From Aedes albopictus (Eukaryota > Arthropoda > Insecta > Diptera > Culicidae): a DNA stretch of 64,000 nt. The translations under genes were made by a program, and so were the position numbers. Location of the stretch: contig NC_085137.1 of NCBI RefSeq assembly GCF_035046485.1, positions 252,486,733-252,550,732 of the forward strand, in the 5' to 3' direction. Below are positions 33,600 to 44,725 of the stretch, in pieces. Position 1 is the stretch's first letter. Each line of letters begins with the position of its first letter. A model generated the notes under the pieces. The model did no database searches. It was given only the letters and a program-made list of their open reading frames with translations, and was not told where the DNA came from.

Positions 33600-34468
33600 C
33601 CGGGTGTCGGAATGGCCCTCGCGGGAACCTGTTTCGTGGACATTTCAGTTATGGCACCAAAACTAGGCATGCGACGGCTCTATCTTCATGATTTTCCATA
33701 TCCATTATTTTGGTAACTATGAAAATGACCAGTGACCTCCCTGGCCAACCCGTGGCCACCGGAATGTGCCCTGGAGGAACCTGTTTCGAGGACATTTTGA
33801 CCATGACGCCAAAACTAGGCATGCGACGGCTCTATCGTCATGATTTTTCATAACCATTATCTTAGTAACCATGAAAATGACCAGTGACCTCCCTGGCTAA
33901 CCCGTGGCCACCGGAATGTGCCCTGGAGGAACCTGTTTTGAGGACATTTTGACCATGACACCAAAACTAGGCATGCGACGGCTCTATCGTCATGATTTTT
34001 CATAACCATTATCTTAGTAACCATGAAAATGACCAGTGACCTCCCTGGCTAACCCGTGGCCACCGGAATGTGCCCTAAAGGAACCTGTTTCGAGGACATT
34101 TTGACCATGACACCAAAACTAGGCATGCGACGGCTCTATCGTCATGATTTTTCATAACTATCATCTTAGTAACCATGAATATGACCAGTGACCTCCCTGG
34201 CCAACCCGTGGCCACCGGAATGTGCCCAGGAGGAACCTGTTTCGAGGACATTTTGACCATGACATCAAAACTAGGCTTGCGACGGCTTTATCTTCATGAT
34301 TTTCCATATCTATTATTTTAGTAACCATGAAAATGACCAGTGACCTCTCTGGCTAACCCGTGGTCACCGGAATGTGCCCTGGAGGAACCTGTTTCGAGGA
34401 CATTTTGAACATGACACCAAAACTAGGCATGCGACGGCTCTATCTTCATGATTTTCCATATCCATCAT
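33600..34468 (+). repeat. 152-bp satellite array, left arm (6 units)
   Basis: The marker aactaggcatgcgacggc, with minor variants, starts at 33661, 33813, 33965, 34117, 34269 and 34421, a constant period of 152. The outermost unit is the most diverged. Confidence 0.95.
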
Positions 34469-34956
34469 CTAGGGTAAATCGCCAATTGTTACACACATTT
34501 CAAAGCATTTATTTTAATGATTTCTTCAGGAATTTCCCCTTTTTCATAGATTTTTGCTGTGATTCCTCTAGAAGTTTGCTTTGAATCCCTCCCTAAATTC
34601 CCTCTGGTACTTCACGTGGCATTTGTACATAAATTCTTCATGTGATTATTCCATGAATTCCTTTAGGAAGAATAGAATACTTTTGAAATATTTTCACCGA
34701 AATAATTCATCCGTGGGATATATCACAAAATTTCGCCAGAAATTAATCAAGAAATTTCTCTAGGGATTTATCAGAGAATTTCTTGAGCGATTTTCTGCAG
34801 CGTTCTTCTAAGACTAGGTGGACTTGCCCCGGCGTTATAACTCGCAGTATCGCATGAAACCGAATTTGCTTCCACTACTGTCTACTGTCATGTCTTTTGG
34901 AGTTGGAAGGCTATGTTTCAGTAGGAATGATATGTCAAGAATAAGTACAGTAGACG

Positions 34957-35330
34957 TTCGGTCGATGCAAACGGTTTAACTGCAATGCTTTTTACCTGTA
35001 AGTCCGGTAAGTTCAACAAATTTGGAGTTATCGCACCGCCAAACGTCAAAATGATGTGCCATGTTTGCCCTAATAGGCTGGAGGAATTGAATTAATGTGG
35101 ATGAATTAAACGAAGAGAAAAAGCAGGATCTTCATATAACGAAATGCAGAAGTAACTGATGCTTCATCCTCATTCACGCTAGGAGAATAAGTTCCTCTGG
35201 CCTATGAACAGTCGCATGAAGTTTACGTTCATTTTACGTCAATTGATGGCTTTATGACATCTGTCAGGCGTTGCAGTTACTCAATTTCATTCGTTAAGTG
35301 AAACAAACGTAAACTTGTTGCAGTTAGCAG
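34957..35330 (-). mobile_element. Diverged copy of the CAGTAGACGTTCG MITE
   Basis: cagtagacgttcgg at 34957 and the blocks gcaatgctttttacctgtaa and ttcattcgttaagtgaaac match the reverse complement of the 289-bp MITEs at 57624 and 58517. It is interrupted by unrelated sequence around 35060-35250. Confidence 0.55.
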
Positions 35331-35734
35331 TTATACAAAATTACTGACACCGAAAACTATCATATAACTGCGAAAGTGTAAACGTGTATAACGCTAAACT
35401 GGTTAGCAGATTTGGTTCCAGGAGGAGCGTAATATCATAAAGACTATTCCGCTTATTATTCAAATAGCAAAACATTGGAACCATAAAAAAGTTACGTTAT
35501 ATCGAGGTAAAAGTTACGTTATACTGAGTTACGTAATATCGAGGCTACTGTATACTAATCAGTTGGTAACCAAATTCACAAAACAAAAAATTTCGGCTCC
35601 GTGAAAAAAAAAAACTATTTTTTATTTCTTTCAATTCGAGAATTACAAAACTAGATTGGACATATTTTTATACAATACAAAAACGCTTTTGGGAGGCAAA
35701 TATGTATCAAATTAACGGATTCACCATGCTATAA

Positions 35735-36001
35735 GCGAAAATTATAAGCATGACCGCCTCATACAGAGTAGGAACCGTGAGCGCTGGTCTTTTTCACGGT
35801 TACTTAGGGTAAATCGTCAATTATTGCACACCTTGGAAACTTGCCAATTGTTGCACACCTCATAAGAAAAGCATGGAGTGTGCAACAATTAGCCAGTTTC
35901 CAAGGTGTGCAATAATTGGCGATTTACCCTAAGTAACTGTGAAAAAGATCAGCGCTCACGGTTCCTACTCTGTATGAGGCGGTCATGCTTATAATTTTCG
36001 C
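35735..36001. repeat. Central hairpin of the foldback
   Basis: Arms 35735-35861 and 35875-36001 pair about a centre at 35868, with mismatches. Confidence 0.8.
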
Positions 36002-36434
36002 TACGTTTATTTTCGCTACGTACAGCAGTGGAAGCAAATTCGGTTTCATGCGATACTGCGAGTTATAATGCCGGGGCAAGTCCGCCTAGTCTTAGAAGAA
36101 CCCTGCAGAAAATCGCTCAAGAAATTCTCTGATAAATCCCTAGAGAAATTTCTTGATTAATTTCTGGCGAAATTTTGTGATATATCCCACGGATGAATTA
36201 TTTCGGTGGAAATATTTCAAAAGTATTCTATTCTTCCTAAAGGAATTCATGGAATAATCACATGAAGAATTTATGTACAAATGCCACGTGAAGTACCGGA
36301 GGGAATTTCTGGAAGGATTCAAAGCAAACTTCTAGAGAAATCACAGCAAAAATCTATGGAAAAGGGGAAATTCCTGAAGAAATCATTAAAAGAAATGCTT
36401 TGAAATGTGTGTAACAATTGGCGATTTACCCTAG

Positions 36435-37150
36435 ATGATGGATATGGAAAATCATGAAGCTAGAGCCGTCGCATGCCTAGTTTTGGCGTCAAAGCCAAAA
36501 TGTCCACGAAACAGGTTCCCCCAGGGCACATTCCGCTGGCCAAGGGTTAGCCAGGGAGGTCACTGGTCATTTTCATGGTTACTAAGATGATGGATATGGA
36601 AAATCATGACGATAGAGCTGTCACATGCCTAGTTTTGGTGTCATGGTCAACATGTCCTCGAAACAGGTTCCTCTAGGGCACATTCCGGTGGCTACGGGTT
36701 GGCCAGGGAGGTCACTGGTCATATTCATGGTTACTAAGATGATAGATATGAAAAATCATGAAGATAGAGCCGTCGCATGCCTAGTTTTGGTGTCATGGTC
36801 AAAATGTCCTCAAAACAGGTTCCTCCAGGGCACATTCCGGTGGCCACGGGTTAGCCAGGGAGGTCACTGGTCATTTTCATGGTCACTAAGATAATGGTTA
36901 CGAAAAATCATGACGATAGAGCCGTCGCATGCCTAGTTTTGGTGTCATGGTCAAAATGTCCACGAAACAGGTTCCTCCAGGGCACATTCCGGTGGCCACG
37001 GGTTGGCCAGGGAGGTCACTGGTCATTTTCATAGTTACCAAAATAATGGATATGGAAAATCATGAAGATAGAGCCGTCGCATGCCTAGTTTTGGTGCCAT
37101 AACTGAAATGTCCACGAAACAGGTTCCCGCGAGGGCCATTCCGACACCCG
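36435..37150 (-). repeat. 152-bp satellite array, right arm (5 units)
   Basis: The reverse-complement marker ctagttttgg starts at 36477, 36629, 36781, 36933 and 37085, period 152. There is one unit fewer than in the left arm. Confidence 0.95.
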
Positions 37151-37347
37151 GGACAGGACCAGATCGTGTTGACCGGTTCCACATGTCCCCTATAAGACGC
37201 GCATTATCCAGCTGAACATTTTTGCTGAAGACACCAACATTGTATCTAGTAAAGCATATAAACCATAATTGAAAGCGTATGCCGTGTACTGAGTACACGA
37301 CGCGACCGCTCGTGTAACTTTTTTTGATGCGACTGATGGAGGGTTAA

Positions 37348-38272
37348 AATTACAGATCTCAGGATTCAACAATATCTCTGCAAATACTAAACCGATTTTG
37401 ATGAATATTTTATGGTATGGTATGGTATGGTTTTATGGTAAAAACTGGAACGCGCAAATTTTGGTAATACATTTTTTTCATAACTTAAGACTACGTACAC
37501 CAAAATAGCTGATTTTTGGACCAGCAATGGTACATTGTGTGTAGCTTACAATGTACCATTGCTGGTCCAAAAATCAGCTATTTTGGTGTACGTAGTCTAA
37601 AGTTATGAAAAAAAAATGCATTACCAAAATTTGCGCGTTCCAGTTTTAACTATGTTATTTTTATTTCGGTTTAACATGTCTTTAGAGAAGCAATAATTTA
37701 ACAATCAAATACCGTGCGGTACCCATATTCTGAACGGTTAAGGGAATCTCACAACAAACACTAAAATAAATGGAAGTTCTTGTTGCTAGAGATAATGCTT
37801 CACATTACCTTCAAGTGTGTTTGTTGTCTAGCTAAATGTATAAAATAAATTAAATCTCATAATAACTTCCAGTCTCTGATCTAGACATATTTTTGTTTGT
37901 GGACGACGTGTTCCTAATTATGGACACCATAAGACGCCGTGGTCCTAATTCTGAACACATAGTGTTACTTACTATGTACAAACACATTCTCTACGTTCGC
38001 AGTTCAGTCAAAAACGATATGTTTTGTAACGATTGGATAATAGAGGGGCTTAATAAAAATAACACCTCAACTCTCGATTGAATATATGCTTCATAAAAGG
38101 AAAATCTATTTTGCGTTAGCCGACTGTTCAGAGTATGGAGCTTAGTATGGGACACGCTTGTATGGAAAAAATAAATCCTTGCTCCAGTCGACTTTTTACA
38201 TCCCATTCAGGTCCCACATGAACTGTACAAAATTTCAGTGCAATCGGTGAAACTATAATTTAGCGCAAGCGG
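37348..38272 (+). repeat. Segment H copy 1, right part
   Basis: Continues H after the foldback and matches 41023-42131 apart from the MITE there. A 62-codon frame at 37893-38081 is present in both copies but lacks any domain; it is not supported as a gene. Confidence 0.9.
37437..37648. repeat. Palindrome inside segment H (copy 1)
   Basis: About 100-bp arms flank a loop gtgtagctt at 37539-37547. The same structure is at 41117-41325. Confidence 0.85.
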
Positions 38273-40043
38273 TTTTTTAGGTATAAAGTAGAAAAAGTGA
38301 AAGCAGCACAAAAGCAACCAGTTCGATAAAGTAGAATAGAATCTAGGCGCTGTACAAAAAATGTAAGTGCAGCTGTCAATTGAAATTGCTCACGTAGTGC
38401 CCCAGTGGACAATAGAGCTGTAAATTAGGTTAAGTGATCAGGAATAAAAAAAAGTGCTATTCGTTCCGGAGCTCGACATGAATCTCGTGTCGGTTGGCAG
38501 GCTCGTTCAGAAGGGAGCGAGAGTCATCTTCGACAAGAACGGCTGCACGATCGCGAACGGCGACAGGATTGCTGCTGTTGCACCGTCAAGCAAAGGCCTC
38601 TACCATCTCCAAATGGTGGAACGAGCGAACGCGGTTTCGGGACAGTGCCATGCAAAGGACTGCATACACGAGTGGCACCGGAAGCTGGGACACCGTGATC
38701 CTCAAGCTATTCTGGATCTGGAGCGTAAAGGTTTGGCAACCGGCATCAAGGTACGTAACTGCTCAGTAAAAATTACTTGTGAACCCTGCTTGGAAGGGAA
38801 GATGGCAAGGCTGCCATTCCCCAAGAAGTCAAAGCGGAAGTCAAAGGCAGTGTTGGATTTGATCCACACCGACTTGTGCGGGCCGATGAATACGGCTACA
38901 CCCGGTGGTCGTCGATACTTCCTATCGCTAATCGATGACTACAGCCGCTATACCACTCTGTACATTCTGAAGAGGAAGTCGGACACGGTGGATGCTATCC
39001 GGGACTTCGTGCGTCTGATAAAAACGCAGTTCGGAAGGCCTCCGAAGATCATTAGATCGGATCAAGGAGGAGAGTATCGCAGCGCAGAGTTGGTTAATTT
39101 TCTCAAGCAGGAGGGTATTCAGCAGCAGTTCACGACAGCATACACGCCGCAGCAGAACGGAGTCGCGGAGCGGAAGAACCGTTCGCTCGTGGAAATGGCT
39201 CGGTGCATGATCATTGAGTCAGGATTGCACTATCGGTACTGGGCCGAGGCGGTTAACACGGCAAACTGTCTACAGAATATGCTGCCAACGAAGCCGGTAC
39301 AGCAGACGCCCTACGAGATTTGGTACGGGACGAAACCGGACATGAGCATGCTTCAGGTGTTCGGTTCAGAGGCGTACGTGTTCATCCCGAAGGAGAAGCG
39401 GACGAAGCTGCAGTCGAAGGCGCGGAAAATGACTTTTGTTGGGTATTCCCAGCAGCATAAAGCGTGGCGTTTCATCGACTTGAAGACAAACGAAGTCGTT
39501 TTCAGTCGTGATGCTCGTTTCTTGCAGTCGGGAGAGAAGGTTGAAGATGCGATCGCTGAGGATTTCTTCGAGCTGGCTCAGCTGCCGGCAAGGTCAACTG
39601 GCAACGTGGAACAGGAGGAGTCGGACGAGTCCGATGAAGAATCCGATGAATCAGATGGTGGTCCGGACGAAGATAGCGATGAAGAAGAATTCCGTGGTTT
39701 CGATGAAGAGTCTTGCGAGAATTTGGTTCGTGGCTTCGATGATCCAGCAGACCAAAGTGTGTATGAAGATGCCAGTGGAAGTGAAGAATCTTGCCGAGAT
39801 GAGGATATCATTCCTATCCAGGAGGAGTCTGTTATGTCCACTTGATCAAATGGTAAAACCCACTGTGGGGCTCTCAGAGTTCCCATTACACATGAGATGC
39901 ATATTCAATAAAATAGAATGAGTTGTTACTTGACTACTGACGATCTCGGTCCTATTTATTCGTACCTGAAGAAAATACCTTTTTAAAATGTTGAACATTT
40001 CAGTGTCGACGAGGTGAAATTTATTTTAATCAATTTTCCCGCT
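38272..40043 (+). mobile_element. Duplicated copia-pol/LTR segment (inverted copy of 59431-61203)
   Basis: Nearly identical to the reverse complement of 59431-61203. It starts inside a SINE body (to about 38453), passes through copia integrase, and ends 38 bases beyond the 173-bp LTR of element T (39833-40005). It therefore contains pieces of three different elements already joined in copia element 3, so that locus or a relative was the source. Confidence 0.85.
38454..39845 (+). pseudogene. Copia integrase fragment, open frame
   Basis: A 463-codon open frame without a native start. It begins at the SINE/pol junction with LFVPELDMNLVSVGRL (end of protease), then the integrase zinc region (HEWHRKLGHRD...CEPCLEGK) and the catalytic core LIHTDLCGPM, IIRSDQGGEYRS, NGVAERKNRSL, so D, D and E are intact. 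A GAG-like acidic Asp/Glu/Ser tail follows. The frame ends in a stop contributed by the LTR of element T. The inverted copy at 59631-61022 differs at only a few residues, one of them the first catalytic Asp. Without RT, LTRs or promoter this copy cannot move itself, though it could still be translated if transcribed. Confidence 0.8.
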
Positions 40044-40299
40044 GTACCCGGCAAACTTTGTCTTGCCTACTGCGTTTTTTGACGTTTCGAGTCCCTAGCC
40101 AAGCGCCCAAGTCCCCGTTCAAAATGTATTTATGAAAACCCAATTTTCAAAAACTCTCAATTTTCCCATGTTTTAGGCTTCATAAACCTTCCTTGGGTGA
40201 AAACTAACAGAACAAAACTTAGACGACCCAAATCGGACCACCCGTTCGCAAGTTATGCGCGGTCCCACGTATGCCACTGCATTTTTATATATATAGATT
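40044..40299 (+). mobile_element. RTE-like LINE 3' end
   Basis: From gtacccggcaaactttgtct to an atatatatagat terminus, with a ccgttcgcaagttatgcg block near the end. This layout resembles RTE-type 3' ends in mosquitoes. No coding sequence remains. Confidence 0.4.
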
Positions 40300-40597
40300 A
40301 TACTGTAAAATTTTCATAAGAATTGGAGCAGTATTGGTAGTTCTATAATCAAAATTGTGCTTTACTGTCCTTAAATTGCCGAAATTTTATTATGGAGCGC
40401 TTTGTACAAAACTTTAAAATTACAGATCTCAGGATTCAACAATATCTCTGCAAATACTAAACCGATTTTGATGAATATTTTATGGTATGGTATGGTATGG
40501 TTTTATGGTAAAAACTGGAACGCGCAAACTTTGGTCATACAATTTTTTCATAACTTTAGACTGCGCACACCAAAATAGCTGGTTTTTGAACCAGTAA
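40300..40597 (+). repeat. Segment H copy 2 (partial)
   Basis: Matches 33058-33174 plus 37348-37538, stopping in the left arm of the internal palindrome where copy 3 begins. Confidence 0.85.
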
Positions 40598-41116
40598 TAG
40601 TACATTGTATGAGATCTGCAATTTTAAAGTTTTGTACAAAGAGGATTCAAAAATAAGAACACATTTTTACTGTTTTATTTATATAGCCAGAAAAAGTAAA
40701 CCGATTTCAATTATTTTTTTCTGTTTGTAAAGTATGCAAGTCAAAATGTTGTGTAAAAATTTCATTCAATTTTATCTAGCCGTTACAAAGTTCTATTTTC
40801 TTATGTGGCACCCGGTCAGTTTTTTTTTCATATTCAAACTGCTACAGGTTCAAAAGTATTCATACAAAATGGCTCAAAATTTAACTAAGAACGTATTTTT
40901 ATAATAGTATTATACTGTAAAATTTTCAGAGGAATCGGAGCAGTATTGGTAGTTCTATAATCAAAATTGTGCTTTACTGTCCTTAAATTGCCGAAATTTT
41001 ATTATGGAGCGCTTTGTACAAAACTTTAAAATTACAGATCTCAGGATTCAACAATATCTCTGCAAATACTAAACCGATTTTGATGAATATTTTATGGTAT
41101 GGTATGGTATGGTTTT

Positions 41117-41325
41117 ATGGTAAAAACTGGAACGCGCAAATTTTGGTAATACATTTTTTTCATAACTTAAGACTACGTACACCAAAATAGCTGATTTTTG
41201 GACCAGCAATGGTACATTGTGTGTAGCTTACAATGTACCATTGCTGGTCCAAAAATCAGCTATTTTGGTGTACGTAGTCTAAAGTTATGAAAAAAAAAAT
41301 GCATTACCAAAATTTGCGCGTTCCA
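41117..41325. repeat. Palindrome inside segment H (copy 3)
   Basis: Same ~100-bp arms and gtgtagctt loop as 37437-37648. Confidence 0.85.
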
Positions 41326-41471
41326 GTTTTAACTATGTTATTTTTATTTCGGTTTAACATGTCTTTAGAGAAGCAATAATTTAACAATCAAATACCGTGC
41401 GGTACCCATATTCTGAACGGTTAAGGGAATCTCACAACAAACACTAAAATAAATGGAAGTTCTTGTTGCTA

Positions 41472-41642
41472 GGGGCTGTCCATAAACCACGTGGTCATTT
41501 TTTTGGGACTTTTCAACCCCCCCTCCTCCCCCGCGTGGTCATTAGTCCATACAAACATTTTCATTTGTCCATACAAAACGGTCATTGGCCGAACCCCCCC
41601 CCCCCCCCCCCCCTAATGACCACGTGGTTTATGGACAACCCC
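41472..41642. mobile_element. 171-bp MITE with CTA target duplication
   Basis: 28-bp inverted ends (ggggctgtccataaaccacg...) with one mismatch. CTA is duplicated at 41469-41471 and 41643-41645. Copy 1 has the empty site gttgctagagataatg near 37785. A C-run of about 20 lies at 41594-41613. Confidence 0.9.
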
Positions 41643-42536
41643 CTAGAGATAATGCTTCACATTACCTTCAAGTGTGTTTGTTGTCTAGCTAAATGTATAA
41701 AATAAATTAAATCTCATAATAACTTCCAGTCTCTGATCTAGACATATTTTTGTTTGTGGACGACGTGTTCCTAATTATGGACACCATAAGACGCCGTGGT
41801 CCTAATTCTGAACACATAGTGTTACTTACTATGTACAAACACATTCTCTACGTTCGCAGTTCAGTCAAAAACGATATGTTTTGTAACGATTGGATAATAG
41901 AGGGGCTTAATAAAAATAACACCTCAACTCTCGATTGAATATATGCTTCATAAAAGGAAAATCTATTTTGCGTTAGCCGACTGTTCAGAGTATGGAGCTT
42001 AGTATGGGACACGCTTGTATGGAAAAAATAAATCCTTGCTCCAGTCGACTTTTTACATCCCATTCAGGTCCCACATGAACTGTACAAAATTTCAGTGCAA
42101 TCGGTGAAACTATAATTTAGCGCAAGCGGTTCAAAGTTTGCATAGGATTTACTATGGGAAAATTACACTTTCAAACAAAAAATCCCAGAGGTCGCCCTTT
42201 GTCTCCTTAATTTCAATCGATCAACGTTTCTTAAAGAAAAATCATTTATAAAACTTTCCTTCGAAGACCGCAAAACGATTGGATGCTTGTGGAAAAAGTT
42301 ATTGATTTATTACCGACTAAGTGATCCAACGAACGGCTTTTTGTTTTGTTTTATCAGCAGCACTGCTGCTGCCGTTGTGGCGGGGTGGCGAGAGGCATCA
42401 CCACCCCCACTCAAAAACAGAATAAAACTTTGTTAGATTTTATCTAATACCTTTTTTGTTTTCCCGTCATTTATACTTTCTTCAGCTTAACAAGTATACT
42501 AGAGGATATTTAAAAGGTATACTTTAGTAAAATAAC

Positions 42537-42882
42537 ATGAAGCTATTTTACGCAAAGTATTCAAAAAATCTAAAATATTTTTCAACGGTCGGGCCAACAG
42601 CAGAAAGAATTCCAAAATTGCCAAGTTGCGAGGATCATTGCGTCGACTCCAGAACCGGAAATCAACTAGCTTACCTATTTGGCTTTCGTTTTTCGCGAGG
42701 TTTTACGTGGATTTTGTTAAAAAATGGTAAGTGTTAGACTTGGTGTTGAATGCGACTGACTTAAGTTACAAATAGATTGGATTTTTCTTGCAGACCATTA
42801 TGGCCATCACGGAAGTGAACGCAATACATATGGAACCACTTGCAGATCCCGCTCACAGCGTCGCACCTCATCCGGAATCTAA
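42537..42882 (+). CDS. Possible two-exon small protein gene inside a foldback element
   Basis: Exon 1 (42537-42726) begins MKLFYAKYSKNLKYF and ends in phase 1 at G|GTAAGT. The intron is 42727-42793 (67 nt) with a pyrimidine-rich tttttcttgcag acceptor. Exon 2 (42794-42882) continues the frame through a His/Gly/Arg/Ser-rich tail to TAA, about 92 residues in all. The intron length and splice sites are typical for mosquitoes, and an AATAAA lies at 43221. No known domain is recognised and the start is unverified; an upstream exon joined at the ttcttcag near 42485 is possible. It may be a captured host fragment or chance. Confidence 0.3.
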
Positions 42883-43220
42883 AGTATGCACGAGGAATCT
42901 CTGAATATCACCAGAATCGCGATGCAATTTCCCGCAGGAACGTTCCTGTACTTCACCATGGTTCCCGTACTGCCGGAACTAGCTCACAACACCGAGCACA
43001 ACACTAGGTACGGAGGCTAACGAACCTGCGGAATGTGAACACATCGATTGCAATATTTTGGGAGATCGCTTCTAGCAGCATCCAGTGGCTAACGGCGGTG
43101 GCAATTAGCTGGGAAATACCGAATGCCGAATACCGTAGTTCCATTGAAAACGGCCTCATTTTGTTGACGGAAAAGGCTTCGAGCAACAAAGACTATTGCT
43201 TTGTATTGTATTACTTCCTG

Positions 43221-43226
43221 AATAAA
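43221..43226 (+). terminator. Candidate polyadenylation signal
   Basis: AATAAA 340 bp downstream of the possible two-exon gene's stop; a T-rich stretch follows at 43260. Confidence 0.25.
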
Positions 43227-43721
43227 TTATCTTCTTTATAAATTTAAAGTCTATTGTTTAACTTTTTTATTTTTCTAAAGAAAAAAGCAAAACAAAGCTA
43301 ATTCTAGTCAAATTAAACTAAATTTCGGCTATACTAGCTTCGATAAATCGAATTTATACTAGAATATGTGTATATCGAAGTTATACTTAGGGAGTATAGC
43401 TTGTATATAAACTAAGCTGGGGGTCAACCAGGCGAATAGTGATTTAGCGTGGGATTTATACTATTTAGTATAGATTTTTTCCAGAGTGCCCAGAAGCAGC
43501 AACAGTCAAGGCAGCAGTTACAGTGCTGCTAATAAAACAAAACAAAATGCCGTTCGTTGGATCACTAATCGACAATAAATCAATAACTTTTTCCACAAGC
43601 ATCCAATCGTTTTGCGGTCTTCGAAGGAAAGTTTCATAAATGATTTTTCTACAAGAAGCGTTGATCGATTCGAATTATGGAGACAAGGGGCAAATATACT
43701 ATATTAACAATATAGGTCACT

Positions 43722-44478
43722 TCGTGTTTTTACATACACCGACATGAAGACGCCGTTTACGAATGATTACAGCACCACCTGTTGTCAGAAAAAGTCAATA
43801 ATTGTATTTCGATCAATTTTGGTTTACCGTGCAAGGTGACATTTCTCGAAAAAAGATGATAGGGGTGTCAAAGTTTTTTGTTCCCAAATAATCGATCAAT
43901 AAATAATAATAAATAATATAGATACACAAACAAAATGTATTTCATTAGAAGACATCTGCGAATATATCTGTAGAAGAATTTGAATGCTCCCTCATTGTGA
44001 CGTCACCGAAATCGTTTAACTTCGAAATTTAAAATTTCCACCCTCAAAACCAACTTATATTTTGTCCTGGTGGTTGCTCTTTTCCTTTGACAAAGGCTTT
44101 TAGTATAATCTCTCTTAATGTCCACCCTGACATATATATGTACATCGGATTGGATAGCTTACAAAAAATCCGGGAGATCATCAACCAAGTGCACGTCAAA
44201 TTTCTTGTGGCATAGTGCAATACATTGCAGCCAAGGGTGCACAAGCTTATCGATCGATGCACGAACTTAATGATTTCAACGTTTGAGCGGCGCTCTTACA
44301 AAAAATGGATGAGAATTTATTCGAATACTGATTGTTTTATTCCGGACTAATCGGTTGTTGGATGTGTGAACATTGTGCTGTAAAAGATTGCACATTTACA
44401 CGATCGTCGCGAAATCCTTGCAAAGCTCAATATTTCAAATATACAGTCATGGGCTTCTGAGTGAATTTCAGGTAGTAA
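43722..44478. other. No gene recognised
   Basis: AT-rich interior of the 3.6-kb element. The minus frame at 44044-44262 has no domain. Confidence 0.4.
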
Positions 44479-44697
44479 AAATATTGCTGTGTGCATTCAA
44501 AACGCAAATATCAAATGCGGGAACACCAAATGCGGTAAGACATTCTAACAAGTAACCCGATGTCATCGAGAACTTTTCAATCCTAGGTTGGCGGTGATAT
44601 TGACTATGGTTGCTAAGTTGCCTTTGGTAACACTGTGTTACCGCGTTTGAAGCGCATTTGGGCACCGTTTGCATCTTGAACGCACACAGCAATATTC
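44479..44697. mobile_element. ~219-bp MITE
   Basis: Ends aatattgctgtgtgcattca and the matching gcacacagcaatatt are inverted, as are inner caaatgcgg and related blocks. Confidence 0.7.
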
Positions 44698-44725
44698 TAG
44701 CAAATTCGTCTGCTGCAGAGTGATA

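Larger units (their letters stand above)
34472..36431. mobile_element. Element with GGGTAAATCGCC ends at the foldback centre
   Basis: Left end gggtaaatcgccaattgtta and right end its reverse complement, flanked by TA on both sides within the palindromic context atcatctag/ctagatgat. An inner hairpin at 35809-35935 repeats the same terminal motif. Arms include TTCC/GGAA minisatellite sequence. About 830 bp at 34881-35733 occur only in the left arm. Confidence 0.65.
33175..37343. mobile_element. 4.17-kb TTAA-flanked foldback element with satellite arms
   Basis: TTAA is duplicated at 33171-33174 and 37344-37347. The ends are CCCACCATCAGTCGC and its near reverse complement GCGACTGATGGAGGG. The TTAA duplication and CCC/GGG ends are those of piggyBac-type elements. 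Copy 3 of segment H has the uninterrupted site at 41019-41040. The arms are inverted arrays of a 152-bp repeat, and the centre carries further nested palindromes. No transposase frame is present, so it is non-autonomous. Four GTGTACTSAGTACAC palindromes mark the outer arms (33194, 33378, 33453, 37284). Confidence 0.85.
40598..42131 (+). repeat. Segment H copy 3 (complete)
   Basis: About 1.36 kb without its MITE insertion. It is near-identical to copy 1 and includes the uninterrupted TTAA site at which the foldback sits in copy 1. Confidence 0.9.
42192..43690. mobile_element. Foldback-type element with ~170-bp inverted arms
   Basis: Arms 42192-42364 and 43521-43690 are imperfect reverse complements (shared blocks: ccgcaaaacgattggatgct, gtgatccaacgaacgg). 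They enclose 1.16 kb holding a possible two-exon gene. The right arm abuts another TIR element at 43690. Confidence 0.75.

Noticed and set aside
33600..34468. CRISPR array
   Set aside because: The repeats are 152 bp with no constant short repeat or variable spacers, in a eukaryotic context; it is a satellite array.
37893..38081. Identical 62-codon frame in two places (also 41750-41938) as a conserved small gene
   Set aside because: The identity comes from the duplicated segment H; there is no domain, splice signal or codon-level conservation to test.
38454..39845. Domesticated integrase gene
   Set aside because: Both ends are fixed by insertion junctions (SINE on one side, LTR stop on the other), and there is no promoter or start codon; the few differences from its duplicate include no sign of selection that can be judged by eye.
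39578..39886. 102-codon Ser/Asp-rich antisense frame (also 59590-59898)
   Set aside because: It is the mirror of the acidic tail of copia integrase; composition alone explains it.
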